Of a stretch of DNA of 64,000 nucleotides, positions 10,224 through 20,222 are shown piece by piece (position 1 is the stretch's first letter; each line of letters starts with the position of its first letter). Source of the stretch: Cichorium intybus (Eukaryota > Streptophyta > Magnoliopsida > Asterales > Asteraceae); the NCBI GenBank assembly GCA_023525715.1, contig CM042015.1, forward strand, positions 88,556,750 to 88,620,749, written 5' to 3'. The position numbers and the translations under genes are program-made. The notes below the pieces were generated by a model that worked only from the letters and a program-made list of their open reading frames with translations, made no database searches and was not told where the DNA came from.

Positions 10224-11624
10224 AGAGTAAATTACAATTTTGGTTCATATGGTTTGTGCGATTTTCGCATTGATTCTCTAACTCGAAATATCACATCTTT
10301 ACTCTTATGGTTTGGTTTTAGTAACAATATTGGTCCTTCTCCGTTAGAGCTAGCATTTTATGTTAAATGGAGTTGATCAATTGACCAATATACCCCTTAT
10401 TTTATTTTTTTAATTATTGTTTAAAAAATAAATCAATCTCCCTCACTCTCTCTCCACCGTTCTTCCTTTTCTCTCTCGATCTCGATGCCCACCTCGGTTT
10501 CTTTGAGATGACCCTAATTGGCAATTAATATTCCCACATTCTTGCAAGACCAATATACACTTTCTTCATCTTCTTCGTTACCATCATCTACTGGTTCGAT
10601 TCAACAACGTTGGAGGTGCAACCATCGGTGAAACTAATATAAACTAATGTCCCAGTTCAATCGGTAAAACTATGATTGAATTGGAAATTGTCTCAATGTG
10701 TAAACCGTAGCAATCGGTAAAACTAATAGGGCTGAGAGAACTCCTTTCCGATCCCCCCAGTTGATATGTATTCGTCGAGAATACGAAGAAGGAAACGATT
10801 TCTTGCATTTACTGTCAATCGCTTTTGTTCAATCGATTTTGCATCAGCTTTTTTTTCTTGTCAATCGGTTTTGCAATAGGATCTATGAATTTTTGGTCAA
10901 TCGATTTCTTGCATTTGGTTTGAATTGATTTTCTTGCACCAGTGAGATTTTTTCATCTGAAGGTTTCTTTACGGTCGATTATTTGCTTCACAGGTTTTAT
11001 TTGCAACCGATGTGGATGCTTTAGAAGTTTTTGTTGGTACAATAGATTTTTCCATCCATGTTTTTTTACAGCCGATCTTTTGTAGTCTTGCCGGAGAAGA
11101 TGACAAAGCGGCGAGGTGAGTGTGGCAGGCATTCTAGCCGGAGAAGGGACCATGGTCGACGCCGGAAGTGAAGTCACTGGAATCCGTCGTTTGTGGCTTT
11201 GTGCAATATAACGTAGATCGATTGTTGTATAAGACTTTGTTCGTGATTCTCCTTCAGCATTGCACTCGTGTCCACTGCCTCCACCTTATTCAACACGGTT
11301 TAGAGCTGCCAACGACACCATCTTAGATTTAAAACCATAAATCACCCTTTGTATTTATGTATCTAGAAGAGAAGAAGGTAGAACGGTGGAGAGAGAGAGA
11401 GAGATTAAAAGTTATTTTTTTAATTAATTTACTCTAAAAAAATAAAAAGAAATGTATTTTAGTCATTTTACCTCTCTCATTTAACTGATAAAGTTAACTT
11501 CAACGGGTGAAGAACCAACAGTGAAAACAAACAGAAACTATAGGGGCAAGGATGTTTGGATTTAGAGTTCAGGAACCAATGCGAAAAATCGTACAAACCA
11601 TAGGGACCAAAACTGAAATTTACT
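10224..11624. mobile_element. Non-autonomous MULE, 1.4 kb
   Basis: Long inverted terminal repeats (left AGAGTAAATTACAATTTTGG, right end its reverse complement with few changes, similarity extending about 170 bp) are flanked by the 9-bp direct repeat CTAGATTTA at 10215-10223 and 11625-11633. The homologous intron of the intact gene is uninterrupted here. The inside is non-coding, with repeated CAATCG and ATCGGT words at about 10630-10930. Confidence 0.8.
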
Positions 11625-12064
11625 CTAGATTTAATCATGTAAATCCGTACGTTTTGACCTGTAAAGACGAACCATCTAAAATAATTATATGAATTCCTTA
11701 AATTTGCAATAAAAAGATCCATAAAAATTCCAAACTTGAAACCTGAAATGAAACTATAGCACTTCTTGATTTGAATTTGTAAAGAAATTCAAATTTATCT
11801 CTAACCGAAGTAGCAAACCAAGCAAAAATACACCTTGCATGATCTCAATTCTCAACCGACACTGGGCACTGAAATCAAGATTCTTGAAGAAACAAAAGCA
11901 TGATTCTATGACGAAATAACTCGAGATTTCAAAAAACCCATTTTCTTGAGATTAATAAAATGGGGTTTTTTGACATAATTTTCGAAACAAACTAGGTTAC
12001 CTTCTTCTGGATGCACAACGGATTAAGCAAATCGAAGTAAGATGACAAAGCTGAGAGTTAAAAA

Positions 12065-12252
12065 TAAAAGGGCTAGAGAATTATTGCAAATGAACATATA
12101 GATTACATTCTTTGAGTGGCCATTTATAGGCAAAATACAGCAAGGTAAGAGAGTAATTACAGGGCTATTACAGGAGGTATAAATGGTAAATATTGTATAC
12201 AATATATGATGATACATTCCTTTATGGTGATTGTGATGAGCTGTCGCTTATA
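12065..12252 (-). repeat. 3' LTR of the Ale-like copia
   Basis: 188 bp, starting TATAAGCGAC and ending CCCTTTTA on the minus strand. It has an extra 11 bp (near 12160-12180) relative to the other LTR. A TATAAATG promoter core is at 12128-12121. Confidence 0.93.
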
Positions 12253-15200
12253 CGCCCCCGCAAGATGGAGGATCCATCGGATACGCCAATCTTGGATCGA
12301 TTGCGAAGAAATGGAGCTTTCGCCAATGGTTTAGTGAGCATATCAGCAAGTTGGTCGTGAGAGTTGACATGAAAAACACGAAGGTTTCCAGCAGATACTT
12401 GTTCCCGTACGAAGTGGTAGTCAAGGGCGACGTGCTTCATTCGTGAGTGATAGACTGGATTAGCACATAAATACGTAGCACCGGTATTGTCACAAAACAG
12501 AACCGGTGTTTGTTTATTGGTAACACCTAGTTCTTTTAGTAAATTTTTAATCCACATAAGCTCAGCAGAGGCATTAGCTAAGGCTTTGTATTCTGCTTCA
12601 GTGGACGAACGAGAGACCAACTTTTGGCGTGTGGACTTCCATGAGATGATGTTCGTACCAAGGTAGAGAATATAGGCTGTAGTGGACCGACCGCCATCAT
12701 TAACGCCACCCCAGGTAGAATCAGAGAAGGCCGAGAAAGTGAGCGGCGAGTGGCGATTAAGGGAGAGGCCGTGATAAATTATGCCTTTTAAGTAGCATAA
12801 GACACGTTTTAAGGCTTGCCAGTGAGCTTGTCTAGGAGCATGCATGAATTGAGAGAGTTTGTTGATAGCAAAAGAAATATCAGGGCGAGTGAAGGCAAGA
12901 TATTGAAGAGAGCCAACAAGTTTGCGATAAGGAGTGGCGTCAATCAGTGGTGAAGGGTCATGCAAGTCCAGGGGTTCCGTGGCACTAAGAGGGGTAACGA
13001 CTTCCTTAGCTCCATCCATTTTGAATTGACAGAGGATATCATGGATGTGACGGTGTTGAGACAAGAAGAGGCCAGTAGGAGTGGGTATGACTTCAACACC
13101 TAGAAAGTGATGAAGCATTCCTAAGTCTTTGATTGAGAACTTGTTGCTTAGTGCCTGAGTGAAGTGATCAAGGAATTTAGGATCATTGCCGGTGAGAACA
13201 ATATCATCAACATAAACCATGAAGTAGCAGGTGGTGTGATGATGGTGATATATGAACAGGGAGGCATCGGCGAGAGACTTGCGAAACCCAAATCGAAGAA
13301 GAAAGGTAGTAAGTTCAATGTACCAAGCCCGCGGAGCTTGTTTGAGACCATATAGAGATTTTTTGAGTTTGCATATGTGATTAGGAAATTGAGGATTAAC
13401 AAAACCTGGTGGTTCGGTCATAAAGACATCTTCATGTAGTGTCCCATGGAGGAAGGCATTATTAACATCCATTTGTCGTAAGGGCCAGTTTTAGGAAAGA
13501 GCAATGGAAAGAATGGTTCGAATCGTAACTGGTTATGTAACTGGGCAAAACGTATCAAAGTAGTCTTTCCCATATTGTTGAAGAAATCCCTTAGCGACGA
13601 GACGAGCTTTGTATTTTGCAATAGAACCATCAGGATTGCGTTTGATACGAAACACCCATTTGCAACCAATTGGATTATGGGAGTGCGGAGACACAAGTTC
13701 CCAGGTTTGATTATGGATAAGAGCGTTGAACTCAGCATCCATTGCTTTTTGCCATTGAGGGTCTTTGAGGGCTTGGGTTGGAGTGGTAGGTTCAAGGGCA
13801 GTTGGTAGAGGGTGAGCGGTAGTGGTGTTGATGAGATTTTCATTGAAATATTTGGGGTTTTGTGTTCTCGCTCGTTGAGGCCGTTGGTTGGATTGTGGAG
13901 GAGATGGTGGTGGACTAGTGGTGGTGTTTGAGGTAGATTGATCAGAGATGGTCGTTGGCGGTGTTGGTGGTTGTGAAGGTGGAGGCGTAGGTGATATGAA
14001 TGAATCAGGTGATGGTAATGTAGAGTTGGATGTTAGGTCGGATGTGAATGGGAACTCATGTTCAATGAATTCAACATGGTGATAATGGTAAAGACGTTGA
14101 GTGGTGGGGTCATAGCATTTGTATGCGGATTTGGAGGAGGAGTATCCAAGGAAGATGCATTTGATAGATCGGGGATGAAGTTTTGAAGGAGCGTATGGTC
14201 GTAGCCATGGAAAGCACAAGCAACCAAATGGTTTTAGTTTTGTGTAAGTGGGTGAAGAGTTGTATAGCTTGTTGTATGGTGATTGAAATGTCAAGATTTT
14301 TGTGGGAAGGCGGTTGATTAGGTAAACGGCAGTTTCAAATGCATGGGACCAAAATGACAGTGGTAATTTAGCATGGTGTAAGAGAGAGAGACCGGTTTCA
14401 ACAATGTGACGGTGACGTCTCTCGGCTACACCATTTTGTTCCGGAGTATGCGGAGGAGTTGTGAAGTGAGATATTCCATGGTGATTGAGATATGGAATGA
14501 GTCCAATATATTCGCCACCATTGTCTGAGAAGAGTGAGACTAGAGGGGTGTTGAAGTACTTTTCGACTAATGTCATAAATTGAGGAAACAGAATGGAGAC
14601 ATCTGATTTTCGTTTCATAGGATAGAACCACGTATATTTGGAATAAAAATCAACAAATATCACATAGTAAGCAAAGCCATCATTTGAGAGTTGGACCGGG
14701 CCCCAGACATCAGAATATATAAGTTGCAAAGGTTTGGAAATTTGAAACGAGTTGTCACCAAAAGGCATTTTATGGCTTTTATTAATGGAGCATGAATCAC
14801 AATGAAAAGAACTAGTGGACATGTTATTATAAGAAACGCCTAAAGTCTTAAGTAAGCGCTTTAGAACTTTTATTGAAGGATGTCCAAGCTTGTGATGCTA
14901 GGAGAGAAGAGACCCGGTGGAAGTTGTGGTAGAGTTGATTTGTGACAACCGACGAAGGGAGTTGATGGCTGCGTAGTAGACATCATTGACGTTCATTCCC
15001 CGCATGAGAGGCGCCCCCGTGCGAAGATCCTTAACCAAAAAATGGTACGGAAAAAATTCAACCGAAACATTGTTAGATTTACAAAGTTTCGCCACTGATA
15101 TAAGATTATTTTTTAATTGAGGAACAAGAAGAACATTATGTAACTGCAATGGGCGAGAACAAGATGGAAGGGATGTGTGACCAGTTTGAGAAATGGGTAG

Positions 15201-16235
15201 AGTTGTACCATTGCCGAGCACTATTTCATCTGGCCCTCCTAAATTTGATAGGGTGTGGAATGAGGACCGGTCGGAAGCTACATGATGAGACGCTCCACTA
15301 TAAAACATCCATGGTGGAGTTGGTGATGAAGATGCAGCTGTGGAGTAGTTGACCACGGGAGTTGATTGGGAACCCGATGAGATGGTAATGTTGTTTTCTC
15401 GTAGAAAACGGGATAACTTTCTGCAATCTTTTGTGTCATGACCTGGAATATTGCAAAATTGACAAAACAGATTGTTATGATTATTGTTAAAATTAGGCCC
15501 ATTATTTTGAGATCTGTTGTTTCGTGGCCCAGAATTATTGGACCGATGGTTAGGTCTGACATCATAACCCGTGCGTCCAGTGAAGCGAGGCATCTGTTTT
15601 TGTGTATGATTGACGGTAGCGATGGTGGGTGTTGACACGATTTCTTGAAGTGATCGTTTATAATCAACAAGTTTTGCGAAGAGATCAGAGAAGGTGAGTG
15701 GTGTGTCCCTGACTTTTAGGGCAGCAGTAATGTGCTTATAATCGTCCCCTAATTGAGTTAGGATGTGGACGATTAGGTCTTCTTCAATTGGAGCTTGCGC
15801 CAGGGCAAGTTCATCAGCGATTCCTTTCATCTTGTGAAGAAATTCCGCCATTGGTCTGGAGTTTTTGGGATTCTTGGCGAGTTTTGATTTTAAAGAGATG
15901 ATGCGGGATCGAGAGGCGCTAGCATAACTGTCGGTCAAGCATTTGAATTCCTGACGAGCAGTCTCTGCGGAGGAGACGATGGGTTGGATAGTGTCTGAAC
16001 AGCTACCGAGAAGTGCACCAAGAAGAATTTGATCCTGGCGGTACCATGACTGATAGAGTGGATTAGGCTTGCCATCAATTGTCTTTGGCGGCGATTTAAT
16101 TGAGTCTTGAACGTGTTTGTCAAGGTCAAGGCCAATCAAAGTGGACAGAACCTGTTTTCTCCATACAGGGAAGTTAGTTGATGTGAGCTTAATTGGAAAA
16201 TGAGTATGTGTGGTGATTTCAACAATGGTGGTCAT
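12222..16235 (-). pseudogene. Ale-like copia gag-pol polyprotein, three nonsense codons
   Basis: A single frame from ATG at 16235 to TAA at 12222 encodes gag, CCHC knuckle CQFCNIPGHDTKDC (about 15470-15430), protease, integrase core (HCDSCSINKSHKM, then DVWGPVQLSNDGFAYYVIFVD, SDNGGEY, TPEQNGVAERRHRHIV), RT (KSLYGLKQAPRAWY, VYVDDIVLTG) and RNase H (SSTEAEYKAL, CDNTGATYL, HVALDYHFV). No frameshift is needed. Three stops interrupt it: TAG at 14900-14898, TAA at 13535-13533 and TAA at 13493-13491. The protease motif reads FYSGASHH, with Tyr (15302-15300) where the catalytic Asp is expected. The frame runs through the purine tract and ends 31 bp inside the 3' LTR. Confidence 0.92.
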
Positions 16236-16293
16236 GTTGAGGTGGGAGATTGTTGCAGGGTTTTGAATCGTGAAGGCTCAGAGGAGCAGAAGG

Positions 16294-16305
16294 GCTCTGA
16301 TACCA
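16294..16305 (-). other. Primer binding site of the Ale-like copia
   Basis: TGGTATCAGAGC on the minus strand, immediately next to the 5' LTR; complementary to initiator Met tRNA. Confidence 0.9.
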
Positions 16306-16482
16306 TAAAAGGGCTAGAGAATTATTGCAAATGAACATATAGATTACATTCTTTGAGTGGCCATTTATAGGCAAAATACAGCAAGGTAAGAGAGTAATTA
16401 CAGGAGGTATAAATGGTAAATATTGTATACAATATATGATGATACATTCCTTTATGGTGATTGTGATGAGCTGTCGCTTATA
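16306..16482 (-). repeat. 5' LTR of the Ale-like copia
   Basis: 177 bp, otherwise identical to the 3' LTR. The promoter core TATAAATG is at 16369-16362, about 115 bp from the LTR start in the transcribed direction. Confidence 0.93.
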
Positions 16483-16917
16483 AAAAACAGTAAGAATTCA
16501 GCAATTCAAGCCGCCATTGTTGCACTGGTCAAGAGTTTGTTGGGGAAGATGAGACGATAGAGATGAAAGGGGGAATAGGTGTGAAATACTGAAATTATTT
16601 TAGAGCAATCGGCTGCAATTCTTGAAGATCCATTGACAGATAGGTCAGTTTTGTATAGCAAGTTGTACTAGTCCACATCAAATAGTCATACATAAATTGT
16701 TTTTTTAATTAATTTTAGAGTGTCATACTCATACATGAAAAGTTGAAAACTACTATGGATGAATGGTGATAGGTTCATCGTTCATGTGGGTATATGTTGA
16801 CTCGTTTGGAAAATAGTGGAGAAAATTGGTTATCCATTTTTAAACCAAAAGATTATAATGTCTTCCTCTCAATAAGTTCAAAAAATATATACATTATTAT
16901 AACATAAGTCTATACAT

Positions 16918-17131
16918 GAGGTGTGCCGGAATGCACACCCGCGTTCTACTGATATGCCACCGGAGAACGCCATAAACACCGCCCCTCCTACTGTGTCCCC
17001 GTGTTCTATGTTCTCACACGTTCCTGGGGAGACATCCCAGGAACGCACCGTTTTCGCTTCCTATTGGCCGTTCCCGTTCTCTCTCTCCCACCTCATCGCC
17101 TTCTACGCGTTCTTCCACTCCGGCACACCCC
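16918..17131. mobile_element. Small TIR element (MITE-like)
   Basis: Inverted ends GAGGTGTGCCGGA (16918) and GGGGTGTGCCGGA (reverse complement from 17131) enclose about 210 bp of GC-richer sequence. No convincing target duplication is seen, so the family is left open. It lies just beyond the end of the duplicated receptor-kinase upstream region. Confidence 0.55.
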
Positions 17132-17138
17132 ACAGCCT

Positions 17139-17228
17139 AACCATTACAAATAGTTGCTCTTTGTTTGTTAGATTTGCCAAAATGCTAAGTACACACTTTA
17201 TCAATAAATTTCAACATGTTACAATCAA
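17139..17228. repeat. Dispersed repeat, inverted relative to 33860-33950
   Basis: About 90 bp here (starting AACCATTACAAATAGTTGCT) match the reverse complement of 33950-33860 with few changes. Neither copy shows termini. From 17229 to about 17570 I recognise nothing else. Confidence 0.7.
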
Positions 17229-17574
17229 GTCAAGGACTTAAAAAAACATTGGTAGATGGTTGTGTGGTGGTATTTCAATAATTTATTGCACGATTATAAC
17301 AAGGATGTGTACTTGTGTAGTGTAAAATCACTAAAAGAGTCCCAAAGACCAAGTAGGTCTTCATGTAGATGTGACCTCATTTGGGACCAGATTTTCTTGG
17401 CGAGGGAGGGTTGTCGACTTGAAACCCTGCCACGACAATCATATCCTGCTTTTCGACCGTCCACTCACCCACCATCGGAAAAATCTTTATAGAACCCCAC
17501 TTTCGTCAGCTATTACTCGCAAAACTCTGTGATTGAAGAGCTATTATGGGGATCAATGAGCGAAATGGTGATAA

Positions 17575-18231
17575 TCAAATATCAATTTTAGCATTGAATT
17601 GTGCAAAAACGTTCATTAATAGCATCGTATTTTGAAAAAACTGACATTTATTACAAATCTCTTTAGAGAACTAGAGAAGTTTCATTTCTTTTATATTGAA
17701 GTTTATTTATAGGGCATTTATCTGGAACACAATATCGGTTTTAGCATTGAACTTTGAAAAAAAAAGTTCATTAATAACACCGCATTTTGATAAAATGACT
17801 TTTTTTTTAAATCTCTTTAGATGATTTGGAAAAGTTTAATTTCTTTTACATTGAAACTAATTTCTAGGACATTTTTCTGGAAAAAAAAAATATCAGTTTT
17901 AGCATTGAATTTTATAAAAATGGTCACTAATAGCATCGTGCTTTAAAAAAAAATCTTTTTCGAAATCTTTTTGTAAGATGATCTCGAAAAGTTTAGGGTT
18001 TAACATTAAAGCTCGTTTATAGGATATTTTTCGTGAAAAATTAGCATTGAACTTATAAAAAAAATCATTAATAGCATCATATTATGAAAAAATGATTTTT
18101 TTTCAAAACCTTTTTAGTTGATCTTGAAATTTTATATTTCTTTTACATTAAAGCCTATTTATAGGATTTTTTTAAAATATCTATTTTAGCATTGAACTTT
18201 ACAAAAATAATTCATTAATCACATCATATTT
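17575..18231 (+). repeat. Degenerate tandem repeat, unit about 150 bp, four to five copies
   Basis: The phrase TTTTAGCATTGAA or a close form recurs at about 17586, 17739, 17897, 18039 and 18185, each followed by TTCATTAATAGCATC-like and TTTATAGGACATTT-like phrases. Spacing is 142-158 bp. The last unit is cut by the Harbinger element at 18232-18234 and seems to resume at 19888. Confidence 0.8.
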
Positions 18232-18234
18232 TTA

Positions 18235-19884
18235 GGCTCAGGGTTGTGAGATCACGCACCCGGGGTGCAACCTGCCACCTCAGCAAGAAGAACGCGGTCT
18301 CTCCCCCCCCCCCCCCCCCCCCCGACGCTCTGCTCATGGTACGTCGTGGGATTGTCACCTCGAAGACACGTGAGAATGGTCATATGACTGTTTGGGTGAC
18401 CGTTGGAAAAGAAAAAAATTCAAATTTTATCTATAAATACCATTTACTCCATACACATTTTTACACGCAATATTCTACCTTCTATACATTTTTACATCCA
18501 AAATATTACACACAGCATTCACAAACAATGGAAAACGATTCAAACACCCCACCGTCAAACCAAAATCCCTTTCGATTAGGCGAATATAACGTTAATTATT
18601 CACCTAATTGTATGTTTACGAGCTTACTTACGGGTTCATCTCCACCGACCCAATATCCATACCCACCACCACCAAACCAATATCCATACCCACCACAACC
18701 AAACCAATATCCATACCCACCACATTATCAATACACATCCTTTCCATAACCGTCACAACCCTTTCCATCACCACCACCACAAACATCTCCCGATGAGGTT
18801 GTCATGGAAACCCAACCACCACCCGAATCTTTATCACGGAAGAAAAAAGGTCTTCCTGAAACAAGACAATCAATGCCCAATATACAAAAGTTCCTTAGAC
18901 ACAGGATGAGGAAGTGGCGTTGGTAAAGGCTTTGATCGCTATTTTCGTTGATTCCAAAAAAGGAAATAGTCAAAGTGCTAAAGGGATATGGGAGCGGATT
19001 TTTAGCCAATTATCATGAAGTGATGGGTCGGGGAGCTTATCGAAATAACGACGGGCTCACCGGGAAATGGAGAAAACTTCGCTACGATTGTACTAAGTTT
19101 AACGTGATATTCAACAACTTGGGCAACCTTCGCCGAAGCGACGAAAACGAATTCAACACTTTCAATACCGCGATGGACCAATACGCTTGACAGTTTGGAA
19201 AACCGTTTGGGCATTTAAAAGAGTGGGATGTCATGCGAAATGGTGCAAAATTGTTGCTTGTTCTGGATTCTAGTTCGAGTTCGGGATCCAAACATGCGAG
19301 GGTCTCAGAATCGTACGATTACACTTCCGATGCTCAAGACCCGATCGACTTTGAGGACGACGCTCCACCGGAAGAGCCACCTACCCGCCCGATCCGTCAA
19401 GACCGAGCGAAACGAGCTGCATCCTCCTCGTCAACCAAAGATCAAGTCGGGGAGAAGGTTGATGCTCTCGTTGAACAATTCAACCGCTTCAACGAAATTC
19501 GACAAACACTGATGGATTTTCAAGTTTTGTGCGAATCGTGCGAGAGATTTGTAGGCTGTGATCGTGACCTCGAGACACTCGAGGCGATGAAAGAAAAAAT
19601 TCGGAAAAAAATATTTAGATAACTAGTTTGTTTTTTTTATTTTAGGAAATGTTAAATCTTTTTTATTTTAATGTTTTTTAATTTAATGTAATGTTTTGAT
19701 TTTAATTTTAATATTATGTTTTTTAAATTAATTTATAATGTTTGATTTTAATTTAAAAAATGTAAAATAAATTGATGACTTGAAAATTAAAATGAGTGTT
19801 ATGCTGTCTTGCATTTCCTAGGATTGTATTGCTGATGTGGCGACTGACATGGGATGTTATGGATGTCTTGCACACCCTATAGCC
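18235..19884 (+). mobile_element. PIF/Harbinger-type element carrying only a decayed ORF1
   Basis: TTA at 18232-18234 and 19885-19887 forms the 3-bp target duplication typical of this superfamily. Ends GGCTCAGGGTTGTG and GGCTATAGGGTGTG (reverse complement of the right end) are imperfect inverted repeats, with a second subterminal pair (GCCACCTCAGCAA and TTGCTGATGTGGC). A C21 run is at 18303-18323. Only the Myb-like ORF1 relic is inside; no DDE transposase is visible, so it is non-autonomous. Confidence 0.8.
18528..19622 (+). pseudogene. Harbinger ORF1-like Myb/SANT (trihelix-like) protein, frameshifted
   Basis: The ATG at 18528 starts a Pro/Gln/Asn/Tyr-rich N-terminus with three QYPYPP-type repeats, stopped at 18749. 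Downstream, in other frames, are EEVALVKALIAIFVDS and GIWERIF (about 18905-19005), GLTGKWRKLRYDCTKFN (about 19050-19105) and a C-terminal part with PIDFEDDAPPEEPP and a Lys/Glu-rich coiled end (to 19622). This order is that of the Myb-like companion protein of plant Harbinger elements, often annotated with a NAM-associated C-terminal domain. At least one frameshift near 19005 and stops at 18749 and 19188 break it. That it is an ORF1 relic is inferred from wording and termini. Confidence 0.7.
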
Positions 19885-19887
19885 TTA

Positions 19888-20222
19888 AAACAAAATGATT
19901 TTTTTTAATACATAAGTTTTTTTAAACCGTGTGACGAGTTTGTAACCTAGTAAGTAGTAATATTAATAGTTCGGACTCATGGAATTCAATTTATAATGCT
20001 AAAAAATTATGAAGTGTTATTTAAAATCGGGTATAGCTACGTCCTATAATTACATGGTGCTACATATGCACAGTGTAAATACAAAGACAAGAGTAAAAAC
20101 AATCTTTACGTATAAAATACACTTTGTACAAAAAATGTGAAGCCGGAAACCGGTGCTGTGAATGTGATGCTGTGATCCATTTTCGATTGGATCATCAACG
20201 AAAATTCAAACCTCGATCTTCT
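19888..20222. other. AT-rich spacer, 3' flank of the receptor kinase
   Basis: After the resumed end of the tandem repeat (to about 19910) I see only AT-rich DNA. Part should be the 3' UTR of the gene ending at 20223; no clear poly(A) signal could be chosen. Confidence 0.5.

Larger units (their letters stand above)
12065..16482 (-). mobile_element. Ale-like Ty1/copia element inserted in exon 1 of the truncated receptor-kinase copy
   Basis: A complete 4418-bp element lies between AAAAA target copies (12060-12064 and 16483-16487). Removing the element and one AAAAA restores a stretch colinear with exon 1 of the intact gene, so the borders are firm. LTRs are short (188 and 177 bp) and identical except for one 11-bp indel, which points to a young insertion. 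The primer site is TGGTATCAGAGC directly against the 5' LTR (16305-16294), and the purine tract TGCGGGGGCG (12262-12253) abuts the 3' LTR. The LTR ends are TA...TA, not TG...CA. Short LTRs and small size fit the Ale/Retrofit group. Confidence 0.92.
7989..16900 (-). pseudogene. Truncated 5' copy of the LRR-malectin receptor kinase gene
   Basis: This region matches the first exons, introns and upstream DNA of the intact gene at 20223-27984 in the same order and strand. Recognisable parts are exon 3 (8205-8134, first LRR, 72 bp), exon 2 (8466-8292, 175 bp, the same length as in the intact gene) and exon 1 (16517-16488 plus 12059-12001, split by the Ale copia). Exon 1 carries two in-frame stops (TGA as the fourth codon, and TAA in the signal-peptide end). 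The LRR exon equivalent to 26227-26295 is deleted, and the rest of the gene is missing beyond about 7989. Two MULEs lie in intron 1. It cannot make a receptor. Upstream homology continues to about 16900, so the duplication included the promoter. Confidence 0.85.

Noticed and set aside
18246..18749. 167-codon frame starting before the Harbinger ORF1 ATG
   Set aside because: The first part crosses the terminal repeat and a C21 run; the likely start is the later ATG at 18528.
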